Part shown: positions 35,038 through 43,000 of the stretch, in pieces
Layout of the letters: every line of letters begins with the position of its first letter
Position numbering within the stretch: position 1 is the first letter of the stretch
NCBI RefSeq assembly: GCF_014644735.1
Contig: NZ_BMKZ01000001.1
Span: 124,001 to 188,000 of the forward strand
Direction of reading: 5' to 3'
DNA: 64,000 nucleotides
Origin: Caldalkalibacillus thermarum
Lineage (GTDB): Bacteria; Bacillota; Bacilli; Caldalkalibacillales; Caldalkalibacillaceae
Made by a program: the position numbers and the translations under genes
Notes under the pieces: model-generated
What the model was told of the DNA's origin: nothing
Seen by the model: the letters and a program-made list of their open reading frames with translations, nothing else
Databases searched by the model: none

Positions 35038-35201
35038 ATCCGCATCACCTGCCCACAATACGAACGTTTGTTTGATTTTATTTTACCACAATCATCATAT
35101 TGAGGCTACATCAAACCGACATTCATCTCCCACTTTCGCTTCGCTTAGAAGTGGGAGACTTCTGTCGGAGGTAAGTTAAACGTGATAAATAGAGATGTTC
35201 G

Positions 35202-35263
35202 TTTACAAACCGGAAAAAGTACGGTATAATCACTACTGAATTAAATCAGATTGATTATGATTT
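35202..35263 (+). promoter_or_regulatory. znuA promoter with Zur-like operator
   Basis: TTTACA (35202-35207), 17-nt spacer, TATAAT (35225-35230). At 35243-35263, over the expected start site, a 21-bp inverted repeat (AAATCAGATT-G-ATTATGATTT) matches the B. subtilis Zur box at 16 of 20 fixed positions. With Zur and zinc bound, the operon would be off. Confidence 0.7.
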
Positions 35264-35287
35264 TTAATATTAAAGGGGGAACGTAAG

Positions 35288-36382
35288 TTGTATCTAAAAT
35301 CCATTCTGGTTTTGCTTAGCACCATGCTCGTTTTGTCCATGGCGCTGATGGCCTGCAGCCCTGCGGAGGAAGCGCCAGCACCTGAAGAGGATGTACAGCC
35401 GGAGGAGGCTGCTTCTGTATCAGCAGAGGAAGAGCGTCTGCTTGTTTACACCAGTCTGTTTCCACTTTATGATTTTGCCACGAAAATTGCCGGCGAGCGT
35501 GCCGAAGTGATTAACTTAATTCCACCCGGAGCTGAGCCCCATGACTTTGAGCCTACTCCCAACGACATTGTTAACCTTCACAAAGCGGATTTATTCGTAT
35601 ATAATGGGGGTGGCTTAGAAGGATGGATCGAAAAAATTCTGGAAGCCGTGGACAATCCGGACTTAAAAGTGGTAGACAGCACAGCCAATGTGGAGTTGTT
35701 GACCAACGAGGAGACCGGCTACGTGCATGATCAAGATCATGACCATGGACACGATCACGGTCATGGCAAGGAAGAGGATCATGATCACGACCACGATCAT
35801 GACCACGCTCACGGTAAAGAAGAGGATCATGACCATGAGCATGATCACGGGGAATTGGATCCCCATGTCTGGCTCGATCCATTGCGGGCCAAGCAACAGG
35901 CTGAGGCCATAAAAGATGCGTTGGTAGAGATTGATCCGGAGCATGCTGAGTATTATGAGCAGAATTACAGCGAATTGGCTCAAGGGTTTGATGAACTTCA
36001 TGCTAAATTTGAAGAGATGAGCCAAAATATACAACGGAGAGATTTTGTTGTTTCCCATGAAGCCTTTGGTTACTTGGCTTGGCGCTATGACCTGAACCAG
36101 GTGGGAATTGCCGGCCTGAGCCCTTCACAGGAGCCAAGTCCCCAACGTATGAGAGAAATTATTGAGTTTGTCCAAGAGAATGAAATCCAATATATCTTGT
36201 TTGAAAATACGGTCACACTAAAGGTGGCCGAAGTGATTAAGAGTGAAACCGGGGCGGAATCGTTGGTGTTGCATAATCTTGAATCCTTGACGGAGGAGGA
36301 ACTGGCCCAGGGTGCAGACTATTTCTCCATTATGGAGCAAAATTTGGATGTACTGAAAAAAGCTCTGGGCTACCAGGAGTAA
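35288..36382 (+). CDS. znuA: Zinc ABC transporter substrate-binding lipoprotein ZnuA
   Basis: 364 residues. Signal peptide with lipobox LMAC; cluster 9 binding protein fold with YTSLFPLYDFATKIAG, PPGAEPHDFEP (metal His), a large His/Asp-rich loop (residues ~145-190, dozens of His) and HVWLDP. It captures Zn2+ outside the membrane and hands it to ZnuB. The start codon is TTG 35288 after AAAGGGGG; no ATG is closer. First gene of the znuACB operon. The loop DNA is repetitive (GATCATGACCA-like) and should not be mistaken for a tandem-repeat locus. Confidence 0.94.
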   Translation: MYLKSILVLLSTMLVLSMALMACSPAEEAPAPEEDVQPEEAASVSAEEERLLVYTSLFPLYDFATKIAGERAEVINLIPPGAEPHDFEPTPNDIVNLHKADLFVYNGGGLEGWIEKILEAVDNPDLKVVDSTANVELLTNEETGYVHDQDHDHGHDHGHGKEEDHDHDHDHDHAHGKEEDHDHEHDHGELDPHVWLDPLRAKQQAEAIKDALVEIDPEHAEYYEQNYSELAQGFDELHAKFEEMSQNIQRRDFVVSHEAFGYLAWRYDLNQVGIAGLSPSQEPSPQRMREIIEFVQENEIQYILFENTVTLKVAEVIKSETGAESLVLHNLESLTEEELAQGADYFSIMEQNLDVLKKALGYQE

Positions 36383-36384
36383 CC

Positions 36385-37155
36385 ATGAGACCCAATCAAT
36401 CTAAAACTGTGATCGAGTTAAAGAATATTACTTTTCAATATGATGCCAAAACAAAAGTGCTTGAGGATATCAATCTCACCATGACCCAGGGGGATTTCCT
36501 GGGTCTGGTGGGGCCCAATGGTTCTGGCAAATCAACGCTGATCAAAATTATTCTGGGCCTGCTTCACCCGCAGACGGGTGAAGTTAAACTGTTTGGTCAG
36601 CCTGTTTCAGCTTTTAAAGACTGGTCTAAGATAGGCTATGTCTCCCAGAAAGCCAACAGTTTCAATTCCGGATTTCCAGCCACTGTGTATGAAGTGGTGG
36701 CCACCGGTCTGTTTGGCAAATTGGGACTGTTCCGCTGGATCGGCAAGCGGGAAAAAGAACAAATTATGCAGGCCATCAAACTGGTCGGGCTGGAAGATCT
36801 GGCCCACCGCAATATTGGTAAATTGTCAGGCGGTCAGCAACAGCGGACATTTATTGCCCGAGCTTTGGTCAGCAAGCCCGAGCTGCTCATTTTGGATGAG
36901 CCGACGGTGGGAGTGGATGTTGATTCAGTCAGCCGCTTCTTTGATTTATTGGAACAGCTTAATGAACAGATGGGAATCAGCTTGCTGTTGGTCAGCCATG
37001 ACATCGGTGTGATTACGGACAAAGTGAAGCAAGTGGCCTGCTTAAACAAAAAGCTCTTTTTCCATGGAGATCCCCGCGAGTTTGTCAAAAACCAGGAAGC
37101 CATTCTGGCTACGGCTTACGGCCATCATGTGCGCATTTTGGAACATTCACATTGA
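36385..37155 (+). CDS. znuC: Zinc ABC transporter ATP-binding protein ZnuC
   Basis: 256 residues. Walker A GPNGSGKST, Q-loop SQK, signature LSGGQQQR, Walker B LLILDEP with TVGVD and switch His in LLVSHD. Energises zinc import through ZnuB. It starts 2 bp after the znuA stop, so translation is coupled. Metal specificity (zinc rather than manganese) is inferred from the ZnuA His loop and the Zur box. Confidence 0.95.
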   Translation: MRPNQSKTVIELKNITFQYDAKTKVLEDINLTMTQGDFLGLVGPNGSGKSTLIKIILGLLHPQTGEVKLFGQPVSAFKDWSKIGYVSQKANSFNSGFPATVYEVVATGLFGKLGLFRWIGKREKEQIMQAIKLVGLEDLAHRNIGKLSGGQQQRTFIARALVSKPELLILDEPTVGVDVDSVSRFFDLLEQLNEQMGISLLLVSHDIGVITDKVKQVACLNKKLFFHGDPREFVKNQEAILATAYGHHVRILEHSH

Positions 37156-37167
37156 GGAGTCTTATCT

Positions 37168-38007
37168 ATGATCGACGTTTTAATTCATTTTGAGTTTATG
37201 CGCCATGCTCTAATCTCAGGTATAATCATCGGTTTTTTGGCACCTTTATTAGGTGTTTTTCTTGTTGTCCGGCGTTTGTCTATGATTGCCGATGCTTTGT
37301 CCCATGTCAGCTTGACCGGCATTGCCTTCAATCTGTTGCTGGCCAAATATTTTTCTTTCTTTGCCGCATTGAATCCGGTTTATATGGGCATGGGTTTTGC
37401 GGTGGCAGGAGCGCTTATCATTGAACGGCTGCGCAAAAGTTACAGGTTTTATCAGGAGCTGCCGATTCCGATTATTTTATCTACCGGCATCGGTTTGGGT
37501 GTGGTCTTCATTTCTATTGCCAACGGCTTTAATGTGGACTTATTCAATTATTTATTTGGCAGCATCATCGCCATTACCCGGACCGACCGGAATACGATTA
37601 TGGTGATCGGTGCCGTTGTCCTGCTTGTTGTGACTTTATTATATAAAGAATTGTTTTCGCTGTCGTTTGACGATGAGCATGCGCGTATTACCGGCATTCC
37701 CCGCCGGTGGATTAATCTCGTCTTTACCATTTTGGTCGCTCTGGTTATTGCTTCAGCAATGCGGATTGTGGGCATTTTACTTGTCTCGGCCTTGATGGTT
37801 TTGCCTGTTGCAGCCAGTATTCAGTTGGCTAACAGTTTTAAGCAGACTTTTCTGTACGCTATCCTGTTTGGGGAGCTGTCCGTGATACTGGGCTTATATT
37901 GCTCATATACTTTTAACTGGGCACCTGGTGGAACAATTGTGGTCATCGCTTTTTTGATTCTCATCACCGTGCTGGGTATTAAAAAATGGGTCATTCAAAC
38001 TGATTAG
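37168..38007 (+). CDS. znuB: Zinc ABC transporter permease ZnuB
   Basis: 279 residues, eight or nine hydrophobic helices, ABC-3 family. Recognisable blocks are FLAPLLGVFLVVRRLSMIAD, ALSHVSLTGIAF and GILLVSALMVLPVAAS. Forms the membrane channel for zinc with ZnuC. GAGGAG precedes the ATG, 12 bp after znuC. The operon ends here; zur has its own promoter 100 bp on. Confidence 0.95.
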   Translation: MIDVLIHFEFMRHALISGIIIGFLAPLLGVFLVVRRLSMIADALSHVSLTGIAFNLLLAKYFSFFAALNPVYMGMGFAVAGALIIERLRKSYRFYQELPIPIILSTGIGLGVVFISIANGFNVDLFNYLFGSIIAITRTDRNTIMVIGAVVLLVVTLLYKELFSLSFDDEHARITGIPRRWINLVFTILVALVIASAMRIVGILLVSALMVLPVAASIQLANSFKQTFLYAILFGELSVILGLYCSYTFNWAPGGTIVVIAFLILITVLGIKKWVIQTD

Positions 38008-38102
38008 GGATTATTTTGATCTACATCCCCATTGTGCACCTGAAAGAGGGGGCAAGAGAGCCCAGACACCATAAGGAGCAAAGGTTTACATGAGCCGTGC
38101 CG

Positions 38103-38131
38103 TTGCTAACATTCAAAAATAAAGGTACAAT
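38103..38131 (+). promoter_or_regulatory. zur promoter
   Basis: TTGCTA (38103-38108), 17-nt spacer, TACAAT (38126-38131). No Zur-like palindrome overlaps it. Confidence 0.65.
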
Positions 38132-38184
38132 GACGTAAAGATTGGCAGTGGAAAACATGCTTCATTCTAAATGGAGGAACGGCT

Positions 38185-38604
38185 ATGACGGTGGAAGAAG
38201 CGTTGAAGATTTTAAAAGAGAAAGGGTATAAATACACCGGTAAGCGGGAAGAGATGATTCGTATTTTTGCTGCTGAAAAAAGGTATATGACAGCTAAGGA
38301 AATGTTAGAAAAAATGCAAGAATATTATCCAGGCATCAGTTTTGACACCATCTACCGCAACCTGGCTTTGTTTGAACAGCTGGAGATCGTGGAAGCAACT
38401 CAACTTAAAGACGAGCGGATCTACCGCATGACTTGTTCCCCCCATAACCACCACCATCATCTGATTTGTACCGAATGCGGCCGGACTGAGCGCATTAATA
38501 TGTGTCCCATGGATGCTATCTTTGGCACACCGGACGGCTTTACGATTACCGGACATAAATTTGAGATCTACGGCTATTGTGATCAGTGTAAAGGTGGCGA
38601 TTAA
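38185..38604 (+). CDS. zur: Zinc uptake regulator Zur (Fur family)
   Basis: 139 residues. Opens EEALKILKEKGYKYTGKREE and reads FDTIYRNLALFE, both close to B. subtilis Zur. The histidine run HNHHHHLICTECG and the CxxC...CDQC pair give the regulatory and structural zinc sites; MCPMD and TGHKFEIYGYC are typical. With Zn2+ it represses uptake genes such as znuACB. It overlaps the following permease start by one base (TAATG). Distinct from the PerR at 30.8 kb. Confidence 0.93.
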   Translation: MTVEEALKILKEKGYKYTGKREEMIRIFAAEKRYMTAKEMLEKMQEYYPGISFDTIYRNLALFEQLEIVEATQLKDERIYRMTCSPHNHHHHLICTECGRTERINMCPMDAIFGTPDGFTITGHKFEIYGYCDQCKGGD

Positions 38605-39686
38605 TGGTGCAGGCCTGGACCGGTAAACAGGGCAAGACAGGGCAAAGCAAAGCCTGGCTGCCAGACATCCTAGCATTGGCTTTGTTAGGGTTCTTTTTAT
38701 TGGTCTTTTTTAATATAGATCGTTTTAAAGGGGACGATCCACTTATTGCTTTGCCTCATGCTTGGCTAAGTGTCAATACGATTTTTCTCAGCATTGTGCT
38801 TGAGGCGATTCCTTTTATTTTGCTGGGGGTGTTTGTCTCTGGACTGATCCAAGTCTATGTCAGCGATGAAACCATTCAGCGCTATTTGCCTCAAAATGCT
38901 TATGCTGCCCTGTTTCCGGCAGCGGTACTGGGAGCGGTTTTTCCTATTTGTGAATGTGCGATTATTCCGGTGGTGCGCCGCTTGATTCTAAAAGGAATGC
39001 CCCTGCATGTCGGGGTTGTCTTTCTTGTGGGGGCCCCCATCTTGAATCCTGTTGTGTTTGCCTCCACCTTCTTCGCTTTCCGCACTAATCTGACCGTGTT
39101 GTACAGCCGTATGATTTTGGCTTTTGTATTGGCCATACTGGTCGGATTGATTCTCTATCTGCTGTTTAAAAATAGTGACCAAGTGAAACGGCAACCGGCA
39201 CAGCCACAGCACAGCTCCGCCAAACAGAGCCATCATGCCGGTCATGAACATGGACACCACCAGCACAAAGAGAGGCCCTGGACCAAGCTGAAGCATACCC
39301 TGTATCATGCCGCTGATGAATTTTTTGATATGGGTAAATATTTGATTGCCGGTGCCTTTGTTGCCGGTGTTGTTCAAACGTTTCTAGACCGGCAGCTGTT
39401 ATTAGCAATCGGTTCCCATGAATGGAGCTCTACGCTGGTGATGATGGTTTTTGCTTATCTATTGTCCCTGTGTTCAGAAGCAGACGCCTTTGTAGCAGCC
39501 TCCTTCGGCAGTATGTTCACCACAGGCTCCTTGGTGGCCTTCTTGGTCTATGGCCCGATGTTAGACTTAAAAAATACGGTGATGCTGTTTGCTTATTTTA
39601 AGCCCAAATTTGCTCTGGCATTTATAGCTACAGTTACCATCGCTGTCTTTTTAGCCGTGATGCTGTTGCAGTTGGTCATTTTGTAA
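38604..39686 (+). CDS. Permease of the YraQ/UPF0718 family (YcgR-like)
   Basis: 360 residues, about eight TM helices. Conserved LEAIPFILLGVFVSGLIQVY, PICECAIIPVVRRLILKGMP and SLCSEADAFVAASF match the family, with the Cys-Glu-Cys and Ser-Glu-Ala-Asp motifs inside the membrane. A cytoplasmic His-rich loop (HHAGHEHGHHQH) suggests a metal link. Translationally coupled to zur. In B. subtilis ycgR/ycgQ are a pair of the same type. The transported substrate is not established. Confidence 0.85.
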   Translation: MVQAWTGKQGKTGQSKAWLPDILALALLGFFLLVFFNIDRFKGDDPLIALPHAWLSVNTIFLSIVLEAIPFILLGVFVSGLIQVYVSDETIQRYLPQNAYAALFPAAVLGAVFPICECAIIPVVRRLILKGMPLHVGVVFLVGAPILNPVVFASTFFAFRTNLTVLYSRMILAFVLAILVGLILYLLFKNSDQVKRQPAQPQHSSAKQSHHAGHEHGHHQHKERPWTKLKHTLYHAADEFFDMGKYLIAGAFVAGVVQTFLDRQLLLAIGSHEWSSTLVMMVFAYLLSLCSEADAFVAASFGSMFTTGSLVAFLVYGPMLDLKNTVMLFAYFKPKFALAFIATVTIAVFLAVMLLQLVIL

Positions 39687-39717
39687 ACGCTGGGGACTGA
39701 AGACAGGAGGGCTCTTC

Positions 39718-40650
39718 ATGGAACAGGAACATGGTTTTCAACACTTCTTCAGAGGCATTATTCTGTTTGGCTTTACCATGCTGTTACTCAGTCTGATATT
39801 GAGCGGACAAATACAATATTACATTGCCCCGCGCATGATGCCTTTTATTTATTTTTCGGTGGCTGTTTTGCTGGTATTAAGTATCTTGCAAATCTTAAGA
39901 AGCACGGATAAAGCCGGTAAGGAGGACACTTGCGGGTGTGAAGGCACTCATGCCTTGCCTGATAAGCGCTGGAAAAAAGTTGTGATTTACACGATCTTTC
40001 TCTTGCCGGTTCTAAGTGGCCTTCTGTTACCGGAGAAAGTGTTGGACAGCTCAATCGCAGCCACCAGGGGCGTACAACTGAGCGATCAATTCAATTCACG
40101 CATGCTCCAATTTGATGATCAACCCAAACAATCAGCTGAGGAAGAGACTAGGGCAGCGGCTGATGATCTGGCGGAGCTGGAAGCAGGGGAGCTCGGGGAA
40201 CACTTCACTTATGAGGACATAGTGGCCACAGTGGATCTCGATGATTATTACGGCCAGCTGCTCAAAGAAGCCTTGGAGCAGGATGTCGTCAAGATTACTG
40301 ATGACAATTTTTTGGATATGCTTTCAGTGCTGAATATGTACGCAGATCAGTTGCTAGGGAAAGAGATTGAACTGATGGGCTTTGTCTACCGTGAGGAAGG
40401 CATGCCCCTTGACCACCTGGTGGTGGCCCGCTTTTCCATGACGTGCTGCACAGCTGACTCGGCTGTTTATGGATTGTTAGTGGAAGGAGAAGAAGCCAAA
40501 CAGTACGGGGAGGACAGCTGGGTGCGCGTGACGGGGACACTGGTGGAAAAAGACTTTAACGGCTGGCTTATTCCCGCTTTGGTGATTAAAGAGATTGGTG
40601 AGGTAGAGCCTCCAGAAACCCCATATGTGTATCCTAATTTCCGGTTTTAA
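39718..40650 (+). CDS. DUF1980/TIGR03943 family protein (YcgQ-like)
   Basis: 310 residues. Two or three N-terminal TM helices (GIILFGFTMLLLSLILSG and others) with a CGCEG motif between them, and a C-terminal extracytoplasmic domain ending in the family-type RFSMTCCTADSAVYG and PYVYPNFRF. It always pairs with the upstream permease type, and the two probably act together. AGGAGGG precedes the ATG, 31 bp after the permease. Role in zinc or related metal handling is inferred from linkage to zur. Confidence 0.85.
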   Translation: MEQEHGFQHFFRGIILFGFTMLLLSLILSGQIQYYIAPRMMPFIYFSVAVLLVLSILQILRSTDKAGKEDTCGCEGTHALPDKRWKKVVIYTIFLLPVLSGLLLPEKVLDSSIAATRGVQLSDQFNSRMLQFDDQPKQSAEEETRAAADDLAELEAGELGEHFTYEDIVATVDLDDYYGQLLKEALEQDVVKITDDNFLDMLSVLNMYADQLLGKEIELMGFVYREEGMPLDHLVVARFSMTCCTADSAVYGLLVEGEEAKQYGEDSWVRVTGTLVEKDFNGWLIPALVIKEIGEVEPPETPYVYPNFRF

Positions 40651-40721
40651 TTCGGCTGTTCTGATTTGGGACATATTGAATAAGCAGATCATACACCAGA
40701 AACGAGGGAGAGAAACGCCAA

Positions 40722-41453
40722 ATGGGTGAACCATGGTATGTGCACAGCTTCACAGAGGACTATTTAAAGATTTATGCTCACCGCAATGATGAAGCTGCGG
40801 AGCAGGAAGTGGCCCAGATAGTCAATGTGTTGGGCATGAAAAAGGGCAGTGCAGTATTAGACTTATGCTGTGGCCATGGGCGCCACAGCCGGGCCTTGGC
40901 CCGCCGTGGGTTTCAGGTTACAGGGCTGGACCTTTCTCAAGTTCTTTTGGCTGAAGCTGAGAAACGAAATGGAGAATTCGGCATCCGGTATGTTCAAGGG
41001 GATGTGCGTCACATTCCGTTTACAGATGAGTTTGATTATGTGCTCAATTTGTTTACCAGTTTCGGTTATTTTGAAACGCGGAAAGAAAATCTGAGTGTGT
41101 TCCGGGGCATCAGCAGTGCATTGAAAACAAACGGGCAGTTTCTGATCGACTTTTTAAATCCAGGGTATGTGAAGCGGAACCTTGTACCGTATACGGAGCG
41201 GCAGGCGGACAAGCTATTTATTGTGGAACGGCGGCAGATACAAGGCAACCAGGTGGTCAAAACGATCGAGGTCAGAGAAGGGGAACAGGTGCGCCATTAC
41301 AAGGAGCAGGTGCAACTGTTTACCTATGAGGAAATGGAGGAAATGATGAAGGAGGCCGGCCTGAAAGTAACGGACGTGTACGGCAGCTTGGAGCAAGAGG
41401 CATATGATCCGGTACACTCACCCCGGATGATTATCATCGGGGAAAGGGGATAA
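40722..41453 (+). CDS. Class I SAM-dependent methyltransferase
   Basis: 243 residues. SAM motif I is VLDLCCGHGRHSRALA with TGLDLS as motif II and the acidic GDVRHIPF; FDYVLNLFTSFGYF matches the small-molecule methylase group related to YodH/YjhP types. The substrate is unknown. It starts 71 bp after the DUF1980 gene with GAGGGAGAG before the ATG, and may be read from the same transcript. Confidence 0.85.
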   Translation: MGEPWYVHSFTEDYLKIYAHRNDEAAEQEVAQIVNVLGMKKGSAVLDLCCGHGRHSRALARRGFQVTGLDLSQVLLAEAEKRNGEFGIRYVQGDVRHIPFTDEFDYVLNLFTSFGYFETRKENLSVFRGISSALKTNGQFLIDFLNPGYVKRNLVPYTERQADKLFIVERRQIQGNQVVKTIEVREGEQVRHYKEQVQLFTYEEMEEMMKEAGLKVTDVYGSLEQEAYDPVHSPRMIIIGERG

Positions 41454-41482
41454 GTCCAATAAGTCAGCCCGTGACAAGCCCG

Positions 41483-41581
41483 TTACAATAAATAATAACC
41501 AACTCCCATGATTACATAAGTACCCAGCATCATGGCGCCTTCGAACCAGTGGTTTTGCTCATATTTAGAGTAACCAGAAGC
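41483..41581 (-). pseudogene. C-terminal scrap of a Ca2+/H+ exchanger (Cax type)
   Basis: In frame on the minus strand: SKYEQNHWFEGAMMLGTYVI-MGVGYYLL then TAA. The x-NHWFEGAMLL-xYVI ending is characteristic of the last helix of CaCA/Cax antiporters. An in-frame stop lies just upstream and no further exchanger sequence is present. Confidence 0.55.
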
Positions 41582-41588
41582 CGGTCAT

Positions 41589-42170
41589 TCAATCAGTTGC
41601 CCCAAATAGCAGGGTGAGCTTTTGTTTTGCCTCTGTCCAGTTACGGACACGATGAATCAAGCGGTGGGCCGTTCCTTGGTTATAGGGTGTATTGAACAGA
41701 ATGACCGGAATATCCAGTTCTTCCGCCATGGCATTGGCCGTTTCCAGACGGTCTTCGAAAAACAGTTCTACACCGTGCTGTTTAGCCTGCTTCACTTTTT
41801 TATGGGAGCCTAAGAGTTCAATATGGTCATAAGGCAGCCCGTGCCGCTCAAACCACTGGATGGTAAGATCTTTTAAATAAGGAGGACGGGCGGTGATGTA
41901 AATCAGGCGGTGACGGCCGGACAATTCGCTCAATACAGCTTTAGCCGCCTCAGCCGGAGGTGCCTGGGCATAAATATCCCCCTCATGTTTTTGCATCCAG
42001 GCCCAAAACTCATCATCCGTAACCCCTAAAAGCGGCGGCAAATGATACTGGGTAATATCGTCCAAGGTTAAGTTTTTGTTAAACGCCTTGTTTAGAAACG
42101 GCACAAAAGTGGCCGGATCTGTCACGGTTCCGTCAATGTCGATTCCCAGCTTGTGTTGTTGCTTAGCCAT
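41589..42170 (-). CDS. HAD-type nucleotidase, YqfW-like
   Basis: 193 residues. HAD motif I is DIDGTVTD (the nucleophile and acid Asp pair), motif II Thr in YITARPP, and the distal FFEDRLETA gives the acidic motif. The substrate class (5'-nucleotidase type C/NT5C-like) follows the family. In B. subtilis yqfW neighbours zur (yqfV), and this gene again lies close to a zur. The terminus resembles other members, with an RNWTEAKQKL end. GGGATTC-type RBS is weak. Confidence 0.8.
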   Translation of the reverse strand: MAKQQHKLGIDIDGTVTDPATFVPFLNKAFNKNLTLDDITQYHLPPLLGVTDDEFWAWMQKHEGDIYAQAPPAEAAKAVLSELSGRHRLIYITARPPYLKDLTIQWFERHGLPYDHIELLGSHKKVKQAKQHGVELFFEDRLETANAMAEELDIPVILFNTPYNQGTAHRLIHRVRNWTEAKQKLTLLFGATD

Positions 42171-42308
42171 TAGAATCCCTTTCCTGCTTTTGATTTTTAT
42201 TATACCATACTTTACATCTGTTGTTCTGTACTCAGCGGTCCATACTATACATACACCCTCTTTTGCCTCTCCGTCAATGAATAAGGAACAGAAATGAGGG
42301 ATTTACCT

Positions 42309-42824
42309 ATGACCGATAACAACCGCGATGAACGCCGTACCGATTTGCCATTTGATCAAATTGCCGGTGATGACACTATAAATGATCAAATGGATAATGA
42401 TTTGGCGGAAGATCTCCTTGAGGACCCTGAAGTGAATGGGGAAGGCAACGGACGTTTGGCTGAATATGACGAAGAAACCGCCGCTGAGGTGACCCCAAAC
42501 GTTAATGATGCCCGTACACCGGCTGAAAACAGAAACAACAGAGCTGAAGCCTTAACTGGAGAAGATGAAGGGTACGAAGAACAAATGGAAAATATTGAAA
42601 CAATGGAAGAAGCAGAAGAGGGTGGAACAGCGTTGGGCTGGACTGCTTTGGTTCTGTCCATTGTGTCCCTGTTCTTCCTGCCTGTTTTAACCGCCACAGC
42701 CGGTATTGTGACAGGATTTTTTGCTTACCGGGGAGGGGCCCGTACGCTGGGATTATGGGCTATTGGTGTGGGGCTGTTTTCCCTTGTTGTTGCTTTGTTT
42801 TTCACTCCGTTTCTCGTCAGGTAA
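42309..42824 (+). CDS. DUF4190-like membrane protein with acidic N-terminus
   Basis: 171 residues from ATG 42309, after GAGGGA. Residues 1-105 are very acidic and Asn-rich, likely disordered; then two TM helices (ALGWTALVLSIVSLFFLPVL and LGLWAIGVGLFSLVVALFF) with GGARTLG between them, as in DUF4190. The function is unknown. Terminator follows. A 5-codon upstream extension from 42294 is possible but lacks an RBS. Confidence 0.75.
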   Translation: MTDNNRDERRTDLPFDQIAGDDTINDQMDNDLAEDLLEDPEVNGEGNGRLAEYDEETAAEVTPNVNDARTPAENRNNRAEALTGEDEGYEEQMENIETMEEAEEGGTALGWTALVLSIVSLFFLPVLTATAGIVTGFFAYRGGARTLGLWAIGVGLFSLVVALFFTPFLVR

Positions 42825-42827
42825 CCT

Positions 42828-42871
42828 CCCCCTTGCCTTTGCTCCTTGTCTGATTGGCAAGGGGCTTTTTC
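42828..42871 (+). terminator. Terminator after the DUF4190-like gene
   Basis: CCCCTTGCC (left arm ends 42837) pairs with GGCAAGGGG (42856-42864), then CTTTTTCG. Confidence 0.8.
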
Positions 42872-43000
42872 GTCTTTGTAAAAGAGCGGGAATTTTTGAT
42901 AAATAAGATGCTGGCAGCCAGGTGATCTTGGTTTATGTTTGAAGTTTAAACGGAATGTGGTAAGATGTGTTACGATGAAAACATAAAGGGATGATGAACC

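Larger units (their letters stand above)
33810..35180 (-). mobile_element. IS200/IS605-group tnpB-only element, copy 2
   Basis: Same ends, hairpins and orientation as copy 1, with 1-bp length difference. Left-end hairpin TCTCCCACTT/AAGTGGGAGA at 35126-35158. Right flank on the minus strand reads ACCCCTAATTTACAATTAAG, unlike that of copy 1. Left boundary TTTAAC is shared. Confidence 0.85.

Noticed and set aside
35720-35850. Possible repeat array (CATGATCA-type units)
   Set aside because: It encodes the His/Asp-rich zinc loop of ZnuA in frame.
38008-38184. Zur box in front of zur itself
   Set aside because: The promoter is clear but no AAATCGTAAT-type inverted repeat is present.
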